A DNA stretch of 12,835 bases from an uncultured Roseburia sp. Lineage in GTDB: Bacteria > Bacillota > Clostridia > Lachnospirales > Lachnospiraceae. Location of the stretch: contig CANODN010000028.1 of the NCBI GenBank assembly GCA_947564765.1, positions 1-12,835 on the forward strand, in the 5' to 3' direction. A program made the position numbers and the translations under genes. Below are positions 6,766-12,835 of this stretch, piece by piece; position 1 is the first letter of the stretch; the number at the start of each line of letters is the position of its first letter. The notes below the pieces were generated by a model that made no database searches, had not been told where the DNA came from, and saw only the letters and a list, made by a program, of their open reading frames with translations.

Positions 6766-7977
6766 CTATCGTCTCGGACTGCCGCATTCACTGCAGAATT
6801 TTCCGGTGTTTTTCGTCCCGCATGCACATGTCCATTCCAAAGCCGGTCTCGGACTGCCGCATTCGCTGCAGAATTTTCCGGTGTTTTTCGTTCCGCATGC
6901 ACATACCCATGTATCTGCAGCGCCTGCAGGGGAAACAGGCCCTTCGGTCATGTTCATCTGTCCGTTTGCCTGTGCTGCCTGCTGCTGCATCTGCATCTGT
7001 GCCAGATTGAGTCCAGAGGCATTCTGCATCATAGCGCCGCCTGCCTGCATACCGACACCCATGCCCATAAATCCGGCCATGCTTCCGTTTGCATTGCTGC
7101 CTGCCGCTTCTAAGCCCCTTGCCATTGCCCCCTGCACATAACCTTCCCGAACGAAAGGATCGGAAAGCATTGCACCCTGGTTGCGCATCTGTATCATCTT
7201 CTGAGATTCTTCATCGTAAGAGATACTGGCAATTCCCACAGCCAATATTTCCATACCCCGCATACGGTTCCAGTCTTCATCCAGCGTATCCGCCATATAT
7301 TTGCTTAATTCCCGCCCCTTGGAAGGAACATAGGAAATCCGAATCCCGTCTGCCGACATCTGATTGACCGAGGACTGCAGCGCTTCTAAAAACTCCGCCA
7401 TATACTGCTCATTGATATCCCTAATCTCCACATGACCTGCATTTCTTGGAATTGCTTCCTGATAAAACAGCAGGGGATCTGTAATTTTAATAGAATATGT
7501 TCCATGGGCACGCAAAAACAATTCTGCATTATAAAAGCTGTCAAAATAACTAATGGGATTTCTGGTGCCGAATTTAATTCCCTTGATCTCCTGCAGATTT
7601 ATATAAAATACCTTCTGGCGCACCGGCGTCGTCCCGCCGAATTTGATACGGGAAAATGTTTCCTTCACACTCTCTTTTAATTCTCCGTTAAATACAGAAG
7701 GCATACAGGAATTATCTACCTTATAATATCCCGGCTCCGCCGTATAATCTACAATTCTTCCGCCATCCACCAGCATCATAAACTGATTGTCATATACATG
7801 TATCACGGAACCATTGGACACCGTATCCCCGGTTCCTTTTACATTCTGCCCTTTCCGCATTTTTACGCCGGAGGTAAATACGGTCTGATCTCCCATATCC
7901 TCCGGTTCATACACCTCCAGCCATTGATCTGCAAGAGATGATCCCACTGCTTTTGCTGTGGCTCTTATAATCCCCAT
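6766..7977 (-). CDS. SPFH domain protein with two C-terminal zinc ribbons (YdjI-like)
   Basis: A 403-residue protein of the 'virion core'/YdjI branch of the SPFH family. The SPFH (band 7) core covers about residues 20-285, with features such as KFGTRNPISYFDS and GIRISYVPSKGREL. A Gly/Met/Gln/Ala-rich linker follows (about 290-350). At the C-terminus are two nearly identical zinc ribbons, C359/C361-C370/C373 and C384/C386-C395/C398, each with CACGTKNTGKFCSECG. There is no transmembrane segment, so membrane contact is probably through partners, plausibly the downstream zinc-ribbon and TPM membrane proteins. The start ATG 7977 has AGGAGG whose first bases overlap the prfB stop codon, indicating coupled translation. 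In B. subtilis the homologous gene sits with pspA; no pspA is in this window. Confidence 0.87.
   Translation of the reverse strand: MGIIRATAKAVGSSLADQWLEVYEPEDMGDQTVFTSGVKMRKGQNVKGTGDTVSNGSVIHVYDNQFMMLVDGGRIVDYTAEPGYYKVDNSCMPSVFNGELKESVKETFSRIKFGGTTPVRQKVFYINLQEIKGIKFGTRNPISYFDSFYNAELFLRAHGTYSIKITDPLLFYQEAIPRNAGHVEIRDINEQYMAEFLEALQSSVNQMSADGIRISYVPSKGRELSKYMADTLDEDWNRMRGMEILAVGIASISYDEESQKMIQMRNQGAMLSDPFVREGYVQGAMARGLEAAGSNANGSMAGFMGMGVGMQAGGAMMQNASGLNLAQMQMQQQAAQANGQMNMTEGPVSPAGAADTWVCACGTKNTGKFCSECGSPRPALEWTCACGTKNTGKFCSECGSPRR
6771..6904. repeat. Two-copy 75-base tandem repeat encoding duplicated zinc ribbons
   Basis: The segments starting at 6771 and 6846 agree at 57 of 59 positions, with a 75-base period (25 codons). 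The two differences, at 6790/6865 and at 6817/6892, are synonymous (Ser AGT/AGC and Gly GGG/GGA on the minus strand). The remaining 16 bases of the unit are less similar. The repeat encodes the C-terminal zinc ribbons of the SPFH protein. The high nucleotide identity suggests a recent duplication or gene conversion between the copies. Confidence 0.92.
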
Positions 7978-7988
7978 ACTGTATCCTC

Positions 7989-9135
7989 CTAATTCTTATC
8001 TTCTTCTCCGTCTGCCATATTAGCAGGACAGCCCAGAGAAAGCCATTTTAAATAACCGTTAATAAACAGATCGATCTTTCCGTCCATAACACTGTCCACA
8101 TTTCCCGTTTCCACTCCGGTACGATGATCCTTTACCATAGTATACGGCTGCATTACATAGGAACGGATCTGGTTTCCCCAGCCAATTTCTGTAACTTCCC
8201 CCCGGATTCCCGCTGCTTTCTGCGCATTTTCCTGCTGCTTCAAAAGATAAAGCCTTGCCTTTAGCATCTGCATCGCCTTGTCCTTATTCATATGCTGGGA
8301 CCGCTCATTCTGACACTGCACCACAATGCCTGTGGGAAAATGCGTGATACGGATAGCCGAAGATGTTTTGTTGATGTGCTGTCCGCCTGCGCCGCTGGAA
8401 CGGTAGGTATCGATGCGGATATCCTCATCATTGATCTCAATATCAATATCCTCCTCGATATCCGGCATAACATCACAGGAAACAAAGGAAGTCTGCCGCT
8501 TTCCGGCTGCATTAAAGGGTGAAATGCGCACCAGACGATGCACTCCCTTTTCGGATTTCAGATATCCATAGGCATTTTCTCCATTCACCTGAAAGGTAAT
8601 GGATTTGATTCCCGCCTCATCTCCGTCCAGAGAATCCAGTACCTCCACGCCAAATCCCTTATCCGACGCCCACCGGGTAAACATACGATACAGCATGGCC
8701 GCCCAGTCACAGGATTCCGTTCCTCCGGCGCCTGCGTGAAGAGAAAGAATCGCATTATCCTTGTCGTATTCTCCGGATAAAAGTGTCTTCATCCGAATTT
8801 CTTCAAAGGTTTTCTCAAACTCTGCCAGCTCCGTGGCTGCTTCTTCCACCAAAGAAATATCATTTTCTTCATTTGCCATTTCAATCAGTGTTTCAATATC
8901 TTCAAACTGCTCTCTTAGCTTTGCAAATGTTTCCACATCATCCTTCAGGCTTTTTAAATCCTTCATCTTCTGCTGGGAAACTTCTACATTATCCCAGAAA
9001 TCCGGAGCCTCCATTTCTCTCTCCAATTCCTGAATCTTCTGCTCTTTGCCTGCTAAGTTAAAGTGAATCCCTCACTTCCACTAATGGTCCCCGATAGGTA
9101 TTTAAGATTGTTTTGTACTGATCTGATTCTACCAT
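7989..9135 (-). CDS. prfB: Peptide chain release factor 2, expressed by programmed +1 frameshift
   Basis: RF2 reads UAA and UGA stop codons and triggers peptide release in the ribosome. The gene is in two frames. ATG 9135 opens 25 codons (MVESDQYKTILNTYRGPLVE...) ending in CTT followed by TAA at 9058-9060. A +1 shift over CTTTAAC continues as NLAGKEQKIQELEREMEAPDFWD to the stop at 7989, giving 381 residues. With this count the codon-recognition motif SPF falls at 205-207 and the catalytic GGQ at 250-252, the same numbers as in E. coli RF2, which supports both start and shift. AGAGGTGA, overlapping the stop of the VanZ gene, lies 5 bases before the ATG. The SPF (not PxT) tripeptide separates it from RF1. 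The downstream frame alone, opening at 9026, would lack the N-terminus. Confidence 0.95.
9057..9073 (-). promoter_or_regulatory. prfB: prfB +1 recoding site with UAA at the shift codon
   Basis: On the minus strand the slippery heptamer is CTTTAAC (9057-9063), with the stop at codon 26, exactly where E. coli prfB has UGA. An SD-like GAGGG (9069-9073) lies five bases upstream of CTT; in E. coli AGGGGG lies three bases upstream. Known function of the cassette: slow termination when RF2 is scarce allows the ribosome to slip and make more RF2. UGA is the usual stop here. UAA can also be read by RF1, which would blunt the RF2-specific feedback (inference). Confidence 0.88.
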
Positions 9136-9140
9136 TAATT

Positions 9141-9632
9141 TCACCTCTTTCTACTCTTTCTTGTTGTAATAACATAAAGGACTGCCCCGGCAAATAAAAG
9201 CCCAAGCAATGCTCCTAAGCTGTCTATCATAACATCCTTTACTTCTCCGGAACGGCCTTTTACAAACAACTGATGAAATTCATCCGTTGCAGCATAGGCG
9301 GATGCTCCAATCCATGCCCACAGACCGCATTTCTTCCGAAGATACGGATACTGCATACAATTCCCCAGTAAAATCCATGCCAGAATAGCATATTCTGTCA
9401 TATGAGCCGCTTTGCGCACCGGATACTCCAATTTCTCTGCAAATGCTTCGATCGATTCTGTTTCCCATTCCGGATGAAACATATGATGGATTCCTTCTGC
9501 GATTCGGCCTGTCAGTCTGCCGCTCATTTTCCCTGATGTTACTGCTTCCTGATCCGAAAAGTGAAAAATCAGCATCATCCAGAAAACTGCTGCAAAAAAC
9601 CAAAGATATCTGCTTTTGTATCTTATCTTCAT
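9141..9632 (-). CDS. VanZ family membrane protein
   Basis: A 163-residue integral membrane protein with about four hydrophobic segments (roughly residues 9-25, 74-90, 100-113 and 130-156). VanZ-family landmarks are FHFSDQ (23-28), VRKAAHMTEY (72-81) and the strongly conserved YAATDEFHQLFVKGRSGE (103-120), followed by DVMIDSLGALLG. Some VanZ proteins raise teicoplanin resistance, but most genomic copies are of unknown function and should not be read as resistance genes. I chose ATG 9632 because AGGAG lies 6 bases upstream; GTG 9647 and ATG 9635 are in-frame alternatives that overlap or crowd that site. It follows the S41 protease stop closely (about 20 bases), and its stop overlaps the prfB ribosome binding site, so it is embedded in the same transcript. 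Confidence 0.86.
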   Translation of the reverse strand: MKIRYKSRYLWFFAAVFWMMLIFHFSDQEAVTSGKMSGRLTGRIAEGIHHMFHPEWETESIEAFAEKLEYPVRKAAHMTEYAILAWILLGNCMQYPYLRKKCGLWAWIGASAYAATDEFHQLFVKGRSGEVKDVMIDSLGALLGLLFAGAVLYVITTRKSRKR

Positions 9633-9652
9633 CATCCTCTCCTGCACCGCAT

Positions 9653-10933
9653 TTATGGCGTCGGAATCTCTTTTTCCAAAAGTTCTATTCCTTTCTGTAC
9701 CTGATTATCCATGAGCTCATCGTATCCATCTGCTCTTTCTCCCAGATATTCATAATCCAGTTCCACATCCGGCTTAATCCCGATTCCGTGTATATTTTCT
9801 CCGTTTGGAGTAAAATATTTTGCAGTCGTTAATTTAATGGCGTCACCGTCTTCCAATTGAATAATAGATTGTACAACGCCTTTTCCAAAGGTCTTTGTAC
9901 CAATCAGTGTACCGGCTTCAAAATCCCGGATGGCACCGGCCAGAATTTCAGAAGCGCTGGCGCTGTTTCCATTGATCAGCACGGCAATCGGACATGTGAT
10001 CATTTGTTTCTCGTCAGACGTATAATCCTGACGTTTTCCGTTTTTATCCTGCATATATACGACAGTTCCTTCCGGCAGAAGATCATCCAAAATACCGGTT
10101 ACAGAGGTAAGCATTCCGCCCGGATTATCCCGTACATCCAGCATCAGTCCCTGCATTCCCTGAGCCAGAAGCTCTTCTGCAGCCGCTTCAAACTGTTTCA
10201 CGGTCGGTTCCCCAAACTCCATAATATGGATATATCCGATCTTGTCATTCAGCATACGATGTTCCACCGTAGGAAGATCAATGTTGGCTCTTTTTACATC
10301 AAATTCCAGAAAACCGCTCTCTCCCTCTCTGTAAATCTGCAGATGTACAGAGGTTCCTTCTTCTCCCCGGATATGTGTCACCAGATCTGACAGCTCCATG
10401 CTGACAGCTTCAATGTCTTCTACCATGACAACAACATCTCCGTCCCGCAAGCCGACTTCCTCTGCCGGAGTTCCCTCATATATATGCGTAATGGTCACCT
10501 GCATAGAATCCCGATCCTGGGAGAGTCCGGCGCCGATTCCATAATAATTCTGTGTGGCGCTGATCTGCATATCCTGATATTCCGTCGGCGTATAATACTG
10601 GGTATATCTGTCATCCAGCCCGCTTAGCAAACCGGCATATATTCCATTCGCCAGCTTTTCATCATCAATCTCATCATAAAAATACAAATGAATATATCCC
10701 AGCAATTCTGCAATCTTATTCTGTACCTCTTCCCCTAATACGCCGGTCCGCTCTTCTGTCTTACTTTCTCTTCCTTCAAAAACCAGGCGTCTGTCCATGA
10801 CACTGGTCATAATAAACAGCGCCGCCGCTCCGGCCAGAACAGTCCCCAGTATACCGGTCAAAACACCTTTGGAAAATCGTCTGTCCCGTTTTGGTTCTTC
10901 GTCTGTTTTCTGATACGCTTCCATTTCTTCCAT
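9653..10933 (-). CDS. S41 family C-terminal processing peptidase with PDZ domain
   Basis: A membrane-anchored carboxyl-terminal processing protease of the CtpA/CtpB group, 426 residues. A cytoplasmic basic N-terminus precedes one transmembrane helix (about 23-45). A helical segment follows, then a PDZ domain (about 125-210, with YYGIGAGLS and TPAEEVGLRDGD), then the S41 core. Catalytic residues by alignment to E. coli Tsp and B. subtilis CtpB are S326 in NSASASE, K351 in TFGKGVVQ and Q355. The LMLDVRDNPGG motif is at 263-273. The active domain is expected outside the membrane. The ATG at 10933 has AAAGGA 11 bases upstream, rather far; ATG 10924 is an alternative. It follows ftsEX, a common clostridial arrangement, and may process envelope proteins such as hydrolase regulators (inference). 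A structured leader lies upstream. Confidence 0.93.
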   Translation of the reverse strand: MEEMEAYQKTDEEPKRDRRFSKGVLTGILGTVLAGAAALFIMTSVMDRRLVFEGRESKTEERTGVLGEEVQNKIAELLGYIHLYFYDEIDDEKLANGIYAGLLSGLDDRYTQYYTPTEYQDMQISATQNYYGIGAGLSQDRDSMQVTITHIYEGTPAEEVGLRDGDVVVMVEDIEAVSMELSDLVTHIRGEEGTSVHLQIYREGESGFLEFDVKRANIDLPTVEHRMLNDKIGYIHIMEFGEPTVKQFEAAAEELLAQGMQGLMLDVRDNPGGMLTSVTGILDDLLPEGTVVYMQDKNGKRQDYTSDEKQMITCPIAVLINGNSASASEILAGAIRDFEAGTLIGTKTFGKGVVQSIIQLEDGDAIKLTTAKYFTPNGENIHGIGIKPDVELDYEYLGERADGYDELMDNQVQKGIELLEKEIPTP

Positions 10934-10963
10934 ATCTGTTCTTATCCTTTCTACACTGTCTGA

Positions 10964-11034
10964 GAACGTGCCTGAAAATCATCTCTGCAAGCCGGCTTCT
11001 ATAATCCTGCAGAAATCCATTTCCAGGCACGTTC
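10964..11034 (-). other. Long RNA hairpin in leader of the S41 protease gene
   Basis: A 71-base inverted repeat whose ends are perfect 11-base arms (GAACGTGCCTG / CAGGCACGTTC). Read as minus-strand RNA it extends to about 25 base pairs, interrupted only by one 2x1 internal loop. Two of the pairs are G-U, which would be A-C mismatches in the opposite strand, so the structure favours transcription toward the S41 gene. The 18-base loop contains the self-complementary AGCCGGCT. No T tract follows, so it is not a typical intrinsic terminator. It lies 30 bases before the S41 start. Possible roles are mRNA stability, processing or attenuation; a dispersed repeat is also possible. Confidence 0.7.
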
Positions 11035-11058
11035 CATTGAAAAAGTCCTATCATTTCA

Positions 11059-11064
11059 TTATAC
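11059..11064 (-). promoter_or_regulatory. Possible -10 element upstream of the S41 protease gene
   Basis: A perfect TATAAT on the minus strand lies in the 168-base gap between ftsX and the S41 gene. No good -35 hexamer is found at 16-18 bases upstream, and there is no TG extension, so this is a weak promoter call. If used, transcription would start near 11052 and the leader would contain the hairpin at 10964-11034. Besides these two elements I see nothing definite in the gap, including no clear terminator for ftsEX. Confidence 0.3.
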
Positions 11065-11101
11065 GTTTCATTGATCCGTATCATTCCGGTATCTTTGGGC
11101 T

Positions 11102-12010
11102 CTATACATTCAAATGCTTTCGAATTGTAATCCGGCTGCCCAGAAAACCGATGCCGACGCCTAAAATCAAGGCCACCGGAACCAATGTATGAAATACACC
11201 CTTTGCCGGAACAAAAGAAATCAAATTACTTAAAAAGTTAAATTTCTCCTCAATATATACGATTAATTTGTTATATAACAGATATAAAAGCACCAATGGC
11301 AGCGATGCACCAATCAGTCCGATCAGAATTCCTTCTACAATAAACGGCGCCCGCACAAAAGAATCCGTCGCTCCGATCAGCTTCATAATTCCAATCTCAT
11401 CCCTGCGGACTGCAATTCCCGTCGTTACCGTATTACTGATCAAAAAGATTGCTACCAAAAACAAAATCAGAATGATTCCTACCGAAATATAACCGATCAG
11501 ACTGTTAAAATCCGATAAGGTATTGGCTACTGTTGCAGAATGACGCACCTCCCGTACGCCCTCCAATCCCTTCAGATAATCCACAAGCACCGGCTGCATG
11601 GAAACATCATTCATATAAATGGCATAGCTTGCAGAATTGGCAAGGGGATTATCATCTGCAAATCCTGCCGCCGCCTCTTCGCTTCCCTTAAAGTATTCTT
11701 CTTTAAACTCAGCCCAGGCTTCCTCCGCCGACAAAAATTTGCAGTCCGAAACCTCTGCACGCTGCCGGATTTCCTTGCCGATCGCCTCGATCTGCTCGTT
11801 TGAAATTCCCTCCTGAAAGAATACCGTAACAGCCACACCGGATTCTGCCTCTTTGACCATTGCCTGAAAGTTTGTAACAATGGCAAAAAACAGACCAAAC
11901 AAAAAAATACAGGCTGACATCGTCGCAATAGATGCCAGAGAAAACATTTTATTCCTCCAGATATTATTGACACCCTGTTTAAAGGTATAACCAAGAGAAC
12001 TAATCCTCAT
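11102..12010 (-). CDS. ftsX: Cell division ABC transporter permease-like protein FtsX
   Basis: FtsX partners with the FtsE ATPase to transmit ATP hydrolysis across the membrane to cell-wall hydrolases. The 302-residue protein has a cytoplasmic N-terminus, TM1 (about 25-47), a large extracellular loop (about 48-165) that binds hydrolases or adaptors, then TM2 (about 166-190), TM3 (217-246) and TM4 (269-290). Conserved features are NIWRNKMFSLASIATM near the N-terminus and RRDEIGIMKLIGATDSFVRAPF (split at 202-223), the coupling region. I chose ATG 12010 because GGTGA lies 5 bases upstream and MRISSLGYTFKQG fits the family; ATG 12022 adds four residues and has no good site. Neither disturbs the overlap with ftsE. 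No hydrolase gene such as pcsB follows directly; an S41 protease comes next. Confidence 0.94.
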   Translation of the reverse strand: MRISSLGYTFKQGVNNIWRNKMFSLASIATMSACIFLFGLFFAIVTNFQAMVKEAESGVAVTVFFQEGISNEQIEAIGKEIRQRAEVSDCKFLSAEEAWAEFKEEYFKGSEEAAAGFADDNPLANSASYAIYMNDVSMQPVLVDYLKGLEGVREVRHSATVANTLSDFNSLIGYISVGIILILFLVAIFLISNTVTTGIAVRRDEIGIMKLIGATDSFVRAPFIVEGILIGLIGASLPLVLLYLLYNKLIVYIEEKFNFLSNLISFVPAKGVFHTLVPVALILGVGIGFLGSRITIRKHLNV

Positions 12011-12680
12011 CGTATTCACCATTTACATCAGATATGATGACGCCTTTCTTTATCGTGATCACACGTTTATTCATTACTCTGACAATCTCCATATTGTGAG
12101 TAACGACTACAACGGTTGTTCCCCTTTCATTAATCTCCTCCAGCAGCTTCATAATCTCCCAGGCATTATTCGCATCCAGATTACCGGTAGGCTCATCCGC
12201 AAGCAGTATCTTCGGCTGGTTGATTAACGCCCTTGCAATTGCCACTCTCTGCTGCTCTCCTCCGGAGAGCTGTTTCGGATAAGATTTGTATTTTGCCGCA
12301 AGGCCTACCATAGAAAGCATCTGGGGCACCCGTTTCCTCGATTCTCTGACCGATGCTCCGATTACTCTTTGGGCAAATGCGATATTATCATATACATTCC
12401 GGTCCTTTAGCAGCCTGAAATCCTGAAATACCACACCCAGATTCCGGCGGAATCTGGGAACCTGCCTGTGTCCAATCGTATGTAACTTCCTGCCGTTAAT
12501 CGTAATCACGCCCTCTGTAGGCTCCAATTCCTTTAACAGCAATTTAATCAGCGTCGATTTCCCGGAACCGCTGTCCCCTACAACAAATACAAACTCTCCC
12601 TCTTCGATTTCCAGATTTACATCATTCAATGCCGGAATCCCGGCAGAATAAGCTTTGCTGACGTGTTCTAACTTAATCAT
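12000..12680 (-). CDS. ftsE: Cell division ATP-binding protein FtsE
   Basis: The ATPase subunit of FtsEX, acting at the inner face of the membrane. At 226 residues it has the usual length. Landmarks are Walker A GDSGSGKST (35-43), Q-loop Q86 in VFQDFRLL, ABC signature LSGGEQQR (138-145), Walker B ILLADE (158-163), D-loop GNLD and H-loop H195 in VVVTHN. The LLKDRNVYDNIAFA segment (90-103) is typical of FtsE rather than of lipoprotein or antibiotic exporters. AGGAGG lies 5 bases before ATG 12680. The 3' end overlaps ftsX by about 11 bases, so the two are translationally coupled. The preceding regulator gene ends only 15 bases upstream, so ftsE may be read from a promoter outside the window. Confidence 0.96.
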   Translation of the reverse strand: MIKLEHVSKAYSAGIPALNDVNLEIEEGEFVFVVGDSGSGKSTLIKLLLKELEPTEGVITINGRKLHTIGHRQVPRFRRNLGVVFQDFRLLKDRNVYDNIAFAQRVIGASVRESRKRVPQMLSMVGLAAKYKSYPKQLSGGEQQRVAIARALINQPKILLADEPTGNLDANNAWEIMKLLEEINERGTTVVVVTHNMEIVRVMNKRVITIKKGVIISDVNGEYDED

Positions 12681-12695
12681 GCATGCCTCCTGATC

Positions 12696-12835
12696 TTAAT
12701 AATCCATCGTCTCCATGTACTTCATATATTTTACAACCATAAGAGCGATCTTAAAGGTTATGGCATCTTCAAATACACGCAGATCCAATCCCGTACTTTT
12801 CTGAAGCTTATCCAGACGGTATACCAGGGTGTTCC
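12696..12835 (-). CDS. PucR/CdaR-type regulator, C-terminal HTH only (5' end outside window)
   Basis: The last 46 codons of a gene that enters from the right edge and ends in TAA at 12696-12698. The translation, NTLVYRLDKLQKSTG then LDLRVFEDAITFKIAL and VVKYMKYMETMDY, matches the C-terminal helix-turn-helix of PucR-family regulators (CdaR group), where NT-x-x-YR-x-x-(K/R)-I/L is characteristic. The rest of the protein, including any sensory domain, is not visible, so the ligand and targets are unknown. It ends 15 bases before ftsE with that gene's ribosome binding site in between, so the two may be co-transcribed. Confidence 0.8.
   Translation of the reverse strand, partial: NTLVYRLDKLQKSTGLDLRVFEDAITFKIALMVVKYMKYMETMDY

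Noticed and set aside
6744..6902. N-terminal extension of the zinc-ribbon membrane protein to an ATG at 6902
   Set aside because: The 53 extra codons are a frame shadow of the zinc-ribbon repeats in the SPFH gene, including a repeated KTPENSA motif produced by the DNA repeat. A strong AAAGGAGG precedes the ATG at 6743.
9141..9632. Glycopeptide resistance locus suggested by the VanZ match
   Set aside because: No vanA/B-type ligase, vanH, vanX or vanRS genes are nearby; VanZ-family proteins are common housekeeping membrane proteins in Clostridia.
10776..11084. 102-codon minus-strand reading frame spanning the gap between ftsX and the S41 gene
   Set aside because: It overlaps the S41 N-terminus out of frame, crosses the hairpin, and its protein has no family-like features.
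11035..11101. Intrinsic terminator after ftsX
   Set aside because: A weak stem (GATACCG / CGGATC with a bulge) is present, but the only T run is about 30 bases further on, so it does not form a standard terminator.

Overview
The window looks like a piece of chromosome from an anaerobic Bacillota, most likely class Clostridia and close to Lachnospiraceae. This is inferred from gene content, protein style (FtsE/FtsX, a 439-residue aspartate kinase, a frameshifted prfB) and purine-rich AGGAGG ribosome binding sites; no rRNA or other taxonomic marker is present. Every supported gene lies on the minus strand, so the biological reading direction is from high to low coordinates. The largest gap between genes is 168 bases. 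I see no mobile element, CRISPR array, tRNA or rRNA.

Read from right to left there are three blocks. Block 1 (12835-11102) holds the last codons of a PucR/CdaR-type regulator, then ftsE and ftsX, the ABC-type pair that controls septal or lateral cell-wall hydrolysis. Block 2 (about 11060-4855) starts after a 168-base spacer with a possible -10 element and a strong leader hairpin. It runs through an S41/PDZ membrane protease, a VanZ-family membrane protein, prfB (release factor 2), and a three-gene envelope module: an SPFH protein with duplicated zinc ribbons, a zinc-ribbon membrane protein and a TPM-domain membrane protein. These last three resemble Bacillus subtilis YdjI, YdjG and YdjH. Several ribosome binding sites in this block overlap the preceding stop codon, which suggests translational coupling. 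Block 3 (4845-1) has its own very good sigma-A-type promoter. It encodes a PheB-like HTH+ACT protein, homoserine dehydrogenase, an ApgM-type alkaline-phosphatase-superfamily protein, aspartate kinase and the start of dihydroorotase.

Block 3 is a coherent aspartate-family pathway. LysC makes aspartyl phosphate and Hom makes homoserine. The ApgM-type protein is better explained by its context as a non-orthologous homoserine kinase than as a glycolytic mutase. PyrC opens the pyrimidine branch, which also consumes aspartate. The PheB-like ACT protein is a candidate amino-acid sensor for the operon.

The most unusual observation is in prfB. Full-length RF2 needs a +1 frameshift after codon 25, but the stop codon at the shift site is UAA rather than the usual UGA, and the internal Shine-Dalgarno element is weaker and further away than in E. 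coli. Also worth checking are a 25-pair hairpin in the S41 protease leader whose wobble pairs favour the minus-strand RNA, and a near-perfect 75-base tandem duplication that doubles the zinc ribbon of the SPFH protein.
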